A stretch of 38,937 nt of DNA from the NCBI GenBank assembly GCA_035487355.1, contig DATHMF010000058.1:1-38937 (forward strand), read 5' to 3'. Position numbers and translations under genes: made by a program. The notes below the pieces were generated by a model. It was not told the origin of the DNA, ran no database searches, and saw only the letters and a program-made list of their open reading frames with translations. Shown here piece by piece: positions 33,738 through 38,937 of the stretch (its first letter is position 1; every line of letters starts with the position of its first letter). The DNA comes from Terriglobales bacterium (GTDB taxonomy: Bacteria; Acidobacteriota; Terriglobia; Terriglobales; Acidobacteriaceae).

Positions 33738-33836
33738 CGGTAGACTGTTGGGATTGGCTGAAGACGCTGACCGCGCTCTAGCTCTGTCTTTATGTCCCTA
33801 ACTACAGTGTTCTTACGTGCTTAAAGCGGGCGCGCC

Positions 33837-33896
33837 TTAAGCCTCAGCCACCTCACTGTATCTACTACTATTACTACAATCAGAACTTTTATCCAT
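33837..33896 (-). CDS. Possible 19-aa peptide ORF or small RNA
   Basis: AGGAGGGG (33902-33909) lies at ideal spacing before an ATG that opens a 19-codon ORF, MDKSSDCSNSSRYSEVAEA. Upstream, TTGACT with AATAAA about 16 bases later (around 33927-33954) is a weak promoter candidate; downstream, about 100 untranslated bases lead to a strong terminator. The whole would be a transcript of about 220 bases. It may express a leader or signal peptide, or be a regulatory RNA whose ribosome-binding-like sequence pairs with 16S rRNA. It lies just upstream of the regulator's operators. No homologue is recognised. Confidence 0.45.
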   Translation of the reverse strand: MDKSSDCSNSSRYSEVAEA

Positions 33897-34018
33897 CGGA
33901 TCCCCTCCTTTCCCAGTGTGAGACAAGTTTATTCCAAGGTCTGGAATCGAGTCAATAAGGTGGACGTGAAATTTTTAAGCAGAGAACCAACTCTGTAAAA
34001 GCTTTGAATCTGGCGGGT

Positions 34019-34095
34019 TTCCCTTTGTGCCCCTTCGTGTTTTTCCTCGGTGTCCTTTGTGGTTAAAGCATTAATGGTTAAGCATTTTGCTGCTA
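34019..34095. repeat. Intergenic CTTTGTG/CCTTCGTG-type repeat
   Basis: CCCTTTGTGCCCCTTCGTG and TCCTTTGTGGTTAAAGC match the style of a dispersed intergenic word family (CCTTTGTGTCCTTCGTGGTTAAA) that I associate with soil Acidobacteriota and Planctomycetes. It lies upstream of the beta-propeller lipoprotein gene. Otherwise 33900-34150 contains no recognised gene apart from the small unit above. Confidence 0.45.
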
Positions 34096-34150
34096 CAATA
34101 ATGACTTCCTCAATCGCGCTTTCAAAATATCAGGGAGACACGACCTAAGC

Positions 34151-35386
34151 ATGGGTTTACAAATGCGTTTATTGATCAGGCGTAGTGCGGCTGTTTTGAA
34201 CAAGGCAGCCGCGGGAGTAGTTTGCCTAGTCCTGCTGACCGGCTGCGGCGATACCTTCCGCCCGGTAGCCAACCCGATTCCACAGCCCGGCGGCAACCCA
34301 GTAGGGACAATCGAAAACTCCATTGTTCTCGCCACCAATGGCACCGGCGCAGGTACGACAACGAACATAAACGTGTCTGGAGACACAGTGGTAGCGGTCC
34401 TTCCAGTGGGCGTATATCCGGTACATGCCGCCATTATTGCCGCGGACTTATTTATCGCCAACCGTGATGGTGATAGTCTCAGCGTCTATCCTTCAAGTGC
34501 AGGTGCAGGGGCCTCGGTCACAACCGTTACACTGCCCGCAGGCGCCAAGCCACTGTTCGTTGCCAGTACCGACAATACCAATGTCTATGTGGCGCAATCG
34601 GGCACAAATTCTGTAGGAGTGGTTTCGCTGGCCACATTGGCGGAAGTAAATAGCATCACCGATGCTTCCATATCGACCCCGGCGGCCATCGCCCAATTGC
34701 CCAACGGCAGCAAGATTTATGTGGCTAATAAGGGCAGCGGTAAGGTTACGGTGATTGATTCGGCAACGTTTGTCATTAAAGGCGCAATTACAGTGGGAAC
34801 CACACCCTCGGCGATCGTCGCCAGTCCTGACGGCAATTGTGTGTACGTAGCCAATCAAGGCAGTGGCACCGTCACGGTAATCAACAGCTTGAACGATGCA
34901 ACTCCTGTGGCTGCGATTACCGTCGGCGCGGGGCCTAGCTTCCTGCGTTTTGATTCCAAACTGCAGCGTGTTTACGTAGCCAATACGGGCGGCAATTCGG
35001 TTTCAATCATCAATCACGCTGCCGATTGCAGCGCATCTACGGCAACTACGGTTATGGTTGGCACCGCTCCCACGTCGGTTGCCGCGCTCTCCGATGGGAC
35101 GCGCGCTTACGTTGCCAATTCCGGTAGTGGCAACGTCTCTGTCATTCTCACCAGCAGTAATACCGTAAAAACCTTTGGTCTTTCCAATGCCATTGCTGTA
35201 GGAGCAAATCCAGTTTCAGTAGGCTCTTCCGCTGACGGTACTAAGGTTGTGGTCGCTAACAACTCAGGAAGCATTTCCGTAATTCAAACTAGCACCGATA
35301 CTGTGATTCCGGGATTAAACCTGACGCCAACCACAGGCGCCATCCCCGTCGCCCCTAATCCCCGGTTCGTGTTGATGAACCCGTAG
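34151..35386 (+). CDS. YVTN-type beta-propeller lipoprotein
   Basis: This 411-residue protein has a lipoprotein signal with the lipobox LLTGC (Cys near residue 32), followed by a Pro/Gly-rich linker. From about 100 onward it has roughly seven blades with the YVTN repeat pattern: KIYVANKGSGKVTVIDSAT, CVYVANQGSGTVTVINS, RVYVANTGGNSVSIIN, RAYVANSGSGNVSVI. Such surface-layer-like propellers are exported and often of unknown function. GGGAGA lies about 12 bases before the ATG; a second Met at residue 5 is equally possible. No metal or substrate site is evident. Likely anchored to the outer or inner membrane, facing the periplasm or surface. Confidence 0.9.
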   Translation: MGLQMRLLIRRSAAVLNKAAAGVVCLVLLTGCGDTFRPVANPIPQPGGNPVGTIENSIVLATNGTGAGTTTNINVSGDTVVAVLPVGVYPVHAAIIAADLFIANRDGDSLSVYPSSAGAGASVTTVTLPAGAKPLFVASTDNTNVYVAQSGTNSVGVVSLATLAEVNSITDASISTPAAIAQLPNGSKIYVANKGSGKVTVIDSATFVIKGAITVGTTPSAIVASPDGNCVYVANQGSGTVTVINSLNDATPVAAITVGAGPSFLRFDSKLQRVYVANTGGNSVSIINHAADCSASTATTVMVGTAPTSVAALSDGTRAYVANSGSGNVSVILTSSNTVKTFGLSNAIAVGANPVSVGSSADGTKVVVANNSGSISVIQTSTDTVIPGLNLTPTTGAIPVAPNPRFVLMNP

Positions 35387-35409
35387 TAGTCGAGGTCAGC
35401 CCATCATCT

Positions 35410-35784
35410 TCAATGCGGATGCTTTGAAGCGTTGAACCAGAACAATAACCTGTCTAGCAGCATACAAATACCGAAGTACTCGAGGAACGCCAGGAACCCG
35501 ATGTACACAAATCTCAAATGCTCTCCGTACTGAATAAGTAAAGCAACGCCAGCTAAGTGAAAAGCCAGGAGTATACTAAGCCACGCCCAAAAGCGGCGAT
35601 TGTGCCATTGGTTCCGAAAGCTCTTTAGCACGTAGCCAAAAATACCAGCAGTTTGCAAAATCAGTAGAATCAAAAAAAATGGGATCTTTTTGTGATGGAT
35701 AGCCGCCCATATTACGGTCACAACCCATGCTATTGCAAACACAATTTCCGCGAGTAAAATCGATAATCGCTTTAGAGTTTTCAA
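35410..35784 (-). CDS. Hypothetical small membrane protein
   Basis: This 124-residue frame has four hydrophobic helices (LSILLAEIVFAIAWVVTVIW, FFLILLILQTAGIFGYVL, FWAWLSILLAFHLAGVALLI, FVYIGFLAFLEYFGICMLL) with short, basic connectors. The start would be TTG 35784 (MKTLKRL), and AGGGCG lies nearby; no better start is seen. It converges with the propeller gene after 23 bases. No family recognised. AT-richer than the flanking metabolic genes. Confidence 0.7.
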   Translation of the reverse strand: MKTLKRLSILLAEIVFAIAWVVTVIWAAIHHKKIPFFLILLILQTAGIFGYVLKSFRNQWHNRRFWAWLSILLAFHLAGVALLIQYGEHLRFVYIGFLAFLEYFGICMLLDRLLFWFNASKHPH

Positions 35785-35887
35785 GTGGCGCCCTATTTAC
35801 AATTTCCTGCACGGCTGACTGGAATTCATCATACACTCCACGCTCACAGCTATATCTAGCCCCGGGCCATCAGCGTTTTCTTGCTTT

Positions 35888-35917
35888 GTATCAGGGCAAG
35901 AGTTTACTCGTGCCGCC
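35888..35917. repeat. Dispersed palindromic repeat, second copy
   Basis: GTATCAGGGCAAGAGTTTAC followed by TCGTGCCGCC forms a GGGCAAGAGT/ACTCGTGCC hairpin with one mismatch. It shares TATCAGGGCA and the hairpin layout with 11180-11206. It lies in the gene-free 200 bases between two minus-strand hypotheticals. Confidence 0.7.
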
Positions 35918-35987
35918 AGTCGTTCACAAATGGGCCGGGGGCAGAGCTCCGCCAAGTGGGTCCCGCTAGGACTACTGCCAAACGGGA

Positions 35988-36839
35988 TCAGATCTTTCGA
36001 TTGACGGCTTCCCACTGTTCTTTAAACGGCAGGCAATAGAGTCTGGTTAACCTCTCACTGATGGCTATCCAGCGGTTTTCCGACAGAGCTTCTCTCAGAG
36101 GCTTAATCTGCATGCGCAACAATTGTGCAACATCGCGCAAAAAGACATATGCAGGTCGTGAGCCGACCCCCTCCGGTGTGCTCATTGCCATGAGCACCAT
36201 CGATAATTCTTGCCAGTCATCGGGGGCATGTTGCGGGGCAATACTGACGCCAAGATCCTCGCGCCCCTGAGCAATCCGAAACAGCATCTCTTTCGTGGCG
36301 ATTGTGACGAAGGCATAGTCGAATGCTGGAGGGAATGGAATAGCCTCATTTGCGATGATTTTTCCGCCGCACTCTGTAAACAGAAATTGCAGATTCTCAT
36401 TAACCTCTTGTATTAGTTGCTCGTGGCGCTTCCTTGCCAAGCGCCTGTTGTCCCATCCCAGAAGTGAACGAAGAGGTGATAATGTTTGTCGCTGTGTTTG
36501 GTTCGACAATGGAAATCGTATGAGTTGAAATCTATCCGAAGTGGTTCCCCTGCTTATCAGATAGTCCAGTTCGGTCCAATAACTGCCCCCGCGCAATGCC
36601 GCGAGTGGAGGTGTCAGCAAACAAAATAAGCTGTTCCTACGGATTGCTGTATCCAAGAATGTTTGGGTTGCCGTCCATGTTTCGGATGAGGCGGTAAGGA
36701 ACTTCCAGAGCCGCTGTGGCGGGTCGAAGATATTGGCTCCCAATGACGCTGCAATTTCCGCGTAATTGGGAACCTGGTCGTAAGAACCAAGAATTACACT
36801 CGCCCCGGATTCGATGAAATTATGTGATTGATTGCTCAA
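35988..36839 (-). CDS. Hypothetical protein
   Basis: This 283-residue soluble protein starts at TTG 36839 (only available start; no Shine-Dalgarno). It begins with SGASVILGSYDQVPNYAEIAA, followed by amphipathic helices and a Pro-rich middle (AIPFPPAFDYAFVTIATKEMLF). A Trp-rich C-terminal half reads APDDWQELSMVLMAMSTPEG. I recognise no family or catalytic motif. It lies downstream of a 250-base region containing short direct repeats. Isolated from metabolic neighbours and possibly part of an accessory segment. Confidence 0.65.
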   Translation of the reverse strand: MSNQSHNFIESGASVILGSYDQVPNYAEIAASLGANIFDPPQRLWKFLTASSETWTATQTFLDTAIRRNSLFCLLTPPLAALRGGSYWTELDYLISRGTTSDRFQLIRFPLSNQTQRQTLSPLRSLLGWDNRRLARKRHEQLIQEVNENLQFLFTECGGKIIANEAIPFPPAFDYAFVTIATKEMLFRIAQGREDLGVSIAPQHAPDDWQELSMVLMAMSTPEGVGSRPAYVFLRDVAQLLRMQIKPLREALSENRWIAISERLTRLYCLPFKEQWEAVNRKI

Positions 36840-36855
36840 GCTTCTACGTACCCTG

Positions 36856-36914
36856 TATGAGAAAAACGTTGATTGAGAAAACCTGATTGAGAAAAACCTT
36901 TGATTAAGAAAAAC
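36856..36914. repeat. Short direct repeats (TGATTGAGAAAAACC type)
   Basis: Four imperfect copies of a TGATTGAGAAAAAC unit occur at about 14-16 base spacing (near 36857, 36870, 36884 and 36900), immediately upstream of the TTG-started gene at 36839. The rest of 36915-37091 holds no recognised feature. Confidence 0.65.
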
Positions 36915-37091
36915 GAAAACGTGTGCGCTGCCACAGTCCAGCCCGCAAGGCCTGGGAAAGCATTAAAAAAAAGCCACTTCCACTCTGCAGAAGGCCAGCG
37001 CGCAGCGCCCGCGAAGCGCCAAAACCAATGTTTTTTCACAACTTTGGAGATAACATAATCTCAATGACCAAAGGTCGGGTAATTCGTTTCA

Positions 37092-37376
37092 TCAAGAATT
37101 TTGCGAAGGACTTTTGAAGAAAATCAAGATTAACCCTACCAAGCTGGCAATGCTATTGAAGTCGAGAATTAACGGAACCCACCACCACTTTCCTGCCCCT
37201 CTGATGGGAACTAAGAGGATACCCAATACCCCACACAGCCCTCCAACAAGAGGTATGGTCGAAGATTTCTCTCTCTTGAAAATCCATCGAAGGATAATTC
37301 GTACATTTCCCACGATGATTAAGGCTGCAAACAGAAGCAACAAGGAGGAAATCACCCAGAGTATAGTTGTCCGCAC
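37092..37376 (-). CDS. Small three-helix membrane protein
   Basis: This 94-residue protein starts at GTG 37376, with AGGAG 7 bases upstream. It has three hydrophobic helices: TTILWVISSLLLLFAALIIVG, LVGGLCGVLGILLVP and WWWVPLILDFNSIASLVGLILIF. The PLVGGL...WWWVPLILDFNSI arrangement recalls small membrane proteins often found beside secreted toxins as putative immunity proteins; that is from memory, and no toxin is seen here. Its function is unknown. Confidence 0.72.
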   Translation of the reverse strand: MRTTILWVISSLLLLFAALIIVGNVRIILRWIFKREKSSTIPLVGGLCGVLGILLVPIRGAGKWWWVPLILDFNSIASLVGLILIFFKSPSQNS

Positions 37377-37471
37377 TAAAATCTCCTACGGGACGAATAT
37401 ACGCTGTCCCAAGCCCCTTTAATGAACTCCCAACCTTCCAAGCGTGGCTCATCCTAACACTGCGGGGTGGC

Positions 37472-37503
37472 CCGTCCCTAGCTTCTTGCTAGGGCGGGGT
37501 TTT
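37472..37503 (+). terminator. Strong hairpin followed by T-run
   Basis: CCCGTCCCTAGC and GCTAGGGCGGG pair (one mismatch) around TTCTT and are followed by GTTTTCC on the plus strand. It resembles dispersed GGGTGGCCCG-type elements and no plus-strand gene precedes it, so a repeat element is as likely as a terminator. Confidence 0.55.
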
Positions 37504-37780
37504 CCTGTACGTGCACCTCAGGCGCCAATCCCATTCGTTCTCTCTGCCCCGCCCGTCCACTCGGATTCGATTTCTACAACGCCCTGGGGGGTACTTGCTG
37601 CTAGTGTCTGGAGCCCTAAAAACAGCGCTGATCGCCGCGTATTTATTGGGGAAAAGCGTTTTTGGGTGGGAGACTTGCTGAGATAGTCCGCAGTCCTCAG
37701 GGAGGCTTTTGTTCTAAGCGCTCCGCTCCGCTGTGCGCTTGCCTTCGGCAGAGTGGAATTATTTATTTCCAAGAGCATAA

Positions 37781-37806
37781 CGGCACGGATAAATCCGTGC
37801 CCTGAC
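37781..37806. repeat. Dispersed palindromic repeat, third copy
   Basis: GGCACGGATAAATCCGTGCC is palindromic except for its central bases and is followed by CTGA. This is the same family as 11180-11206 and 35888-35917, read from the other side. Confidence 0.7.
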
Positions 37807-37949
37807 AAGCACGCGCTGGGCGCGCGTGCACGGGTTTCCGCAACGGCTTCTGGAGTCGCGCGTGGCAAACAAATTTTCAAAGACCTCAAGGGCATTACTC
37901 CAAGTAAGCCCCGCATCCTGGGATGCTTTTCAAACTCTTAGAAGCCCGG

Positions 37950-38937
37950 CTACCGCCTCGTGCCCCGGAAGCGCGGGGCCGGCCTGGCTGCTGTCTTGGG
38001 AACCTTGCCGGTCACGAAGCCGGGGTTGTTGTATTGCGGTCTTCTCCACCACGGCATTTCGGGCGTGGCCACGCTGATATAACGAGGCCCCAGGCCGGGA
38101 GGGTAGTGCACGGATTGATGTTCTTTCGGCGCAGGGGAGACGGGCTGCGCGGCAGGCGGGGCCGGGCTCGGGGCAGAGTGCCCGTTCGGTTGTGCTTCGT
38201 CCTGGTCGTTCGGTTGTGGTTTATTTTGGCTGTTCGGTTGTGGTTTATTTTGTTCATTCGGTTGCTGGGCTTTGGCGGGCGGCTGGGCTTCTGTCTGGGC
38301 TTTTACCTGGGCTTCTGTGTGGTCTTTTGTTTGATCTTTGGCGCCGGCAGCGGATGCGGGGCTGACGCTCTGATACCGGGCTTGTTCTGGTTTGTCTTCT
38401 TTTGTGTTTGGCGTTTTGTCTTGCTGGCCTAATGAGAGAGGCTCCGCTGCGGAGTGAGCTTTCTGGTTTGGGCTCTGGTAGAGCTCCCCGGTCAGGATGT
38501 CCGTAACATTAAACTGGACAGGAAAGGGCAGTTTTTTGCCCGAGGAGGTGCGCGGGGCAGCGGCCCGGGCGGCCTCGCGTTGGTTGCGCGCCTCGAACTC
38601 AAAGGTGCGGAGCACAGCGATGGCGCACTGGCGCATTTCGGCGGCGGCGCGGAGGTCAATGTTGCCCTGGCAGAACTGGCGGGCAACCTCATTTAAAAAC
38701 TCGGCCACGCCGGAAGCTTCGCGCATTGGTTTGGCGAGAAGGCAGGCCAGCTCTGGAATGGCTTGGGGAGTAGCTTGGGCGTTGCGCCTGCGAAGGACTC
38801 CGCCGGCGCGGCGGGCAGCCGCGCTTTTCTTTTGGGAGGCGGGGTCGTGGAAGAAACAATATTGTTTGCCGGTCTGGGGATGGGCGTTGCACTCGGTCCC
38901 GTCGTTACGTTTGTGGCAGCAACGGGGTTGCTGGCTG
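37950..38937 (-). CDS. Cys/His-rich hypothetical with a Gln/Pro/Asn repeat tail, 5' end outside window
   Basis: The frame is open to the right edge, so the Met at 38726 is not the start. The newly visible N-terminal part contains RCCHKRNDGTECNAH, then QYCFFHDPASQKKSA, a Cys/His cluster that could bind zinc. A helical region (AIPELACLLAKPMREASGVAEFL, then IDLRAAAEMRQCAIAVLRTFEFE) and a low-complexity tail of about 130 residues follow. The tail is built of near-identical NKPQPN and AQTEAQ units and ends in a basic, Pro-rich stretch. The CxxH...YCxFHDP signature occurs in many uncharacterised bacterial proteins. Function unknown. Confidence 0.8.
   Translation of the reverse strand, partial: SQQPRCCHKRNDGTECNAHPQTGKQYCFFHDPASQKKSAAARRAGGVLRRRNAQATPQAIPELACLLAKPMREASGVAEFLNEVARQFCQGNIDLRAAAEMRQCAIAVLRTFEFEARNQREAARAAAPRTSSGKKLPFPVQFNVTDILTGELYQSPNQKAHSAAEPLSLGQQDKTPNTKEDKPEQARYQSVSPASAAGAKDQTKDHTEAQVKAQTEAQPPAKAQQPNEQNKPQPNSQNKPQPNDQDEAQPNGHSAPSPAPPAAQPVSPAPKEHQSVHYPPGLGPRYISVATPEMPWWRRPQYNNPGFVTGKVPKTAARPAPRFRGTRR
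38183..38262. repeat. Tandem 24-bp repeat inside the Cys/His-rich gene
   Basis: GTTCGGTTGTGGTTTATTTT units at 38208-38231 and 38232-38255 are nearly identical 24-base copies, flanked by degenerate ones at about 38183 and 38256. They encode the NKPQPN-type repeat on the minus strand. A second set of 15-base-like units (GGGCTTCTGTCTG) lies at about 38285-38335. Confidence 0.8.

Larger units (their letters stand above)
37377..37949. other. Repeat-rich intergenic region, no gene
   Basis: These 573 bases separate two minus-strand genes. They contain a hairpin-terminator-like element (37472-37503) and a palindromic repeat (37781-37806). An open frame on the minus strand (37518-37916) crosses the palindrome and has no start signal or coding character, so I leave it out. 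Confidence 0.55.

Noticed and set aside
36856..36914. CRISPR array
   Set aside because: Repeat units are only 14-16 bases long, imperfect and have no unique spacers; no cas gene is present.
37518..37916. 132-codon minus-strand frame
   Set aside because: It runs through the palindromic repeat at 37781-37806, with no start signal. A fragment of an old gene cannot be excluded for its last 60 codons but no family was recognised.

Overview
The window looks like a chromosomal segment of an Acidobacteriota (Terriglobia/Koribacter-like) bacterium. Grounds: moderate GC with rare GTG/TTG starts; dense two-component, Ser/Thr-kinase and SpoIIE-type signalling; secreted plant-polymer enzymes with (Thr-Pro)n linkers; the LplT-Aas fusion; and many short palindromic intergenic repeats of kinds I associate with that phylum. 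The assignment is an inference from gene content, not from a marker gene.

Layout. 1-3.2 kb: pectin utilisation, with the end of a probable pectate lyase, a GH28 polygalacturonase behind a near-consensus promoter, and a HEPN-like hypothetical. 3.2-5.5 kb: a secreted protein, a lipoprotein, tRNA-Glu(CTC) and a PilZ protein. 5.6-8.4 kb: thioredoxin reductase, a secreted hypothetical, a tiny conserved-looking ORF and a stand-alone receiver protein. 8.6-12.6 kb (minus strand): a reduced gas-vesicle locus (gvpF/L-like, a broken gvpA copy, an intact gvpA) running with a 13-bp gap into a PAS histidine kinase. 12.9-19.4 kb (plus): a SpoIIE/PP2C phosphatase with HAMP, a SYLF lipid-binding protein, and a very large Ser/Thr kinase fused to a formylglycine-generating-enzyme-like domain. 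19.6-28.3 kb (minus): lipoprotein, Ig-repeat secreted protein, LplT-Aas fusion for lysophospholipid repair, zinc-ribbon rhomboid protease, soluble transhydrogenase. 28.4-30.4 kb (plus): LpxH-like metallophosphoesterase and a quinone oxidoreductase. 30.5-37.4 kb: a more AT-rich stretch of hypotheticals. It contains a regulator with an S24-like C-terminal domain, three near-identical palindromic operator candidates, and a 56-aa secreted Cys-rich peptide gene. It also holds a 19-codon ORF with an ideal Shine-Dalgarno and a strong terminator. 37.4-38.9 kb: repeat-rich intergenic DNA, then a Cys/His-rich protein running off the right edge.

Most interesting points: (i) the regulator/operator/small-peptide locus at 32.0-33.9 kb, which behaves on paper like a small self-regulated system; (ii) the minimal or decaying gas-vesicle locus with palindromic repeats in and beside it, joined to a sensor kinase; (iii) two convergent gene pairs separated by the same long inverted-repeat design; (iv) a dispersed palindrome family with at least three copies, one inside the broken gvp gene. 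All functions are read from motifs by eye; no database search was run.
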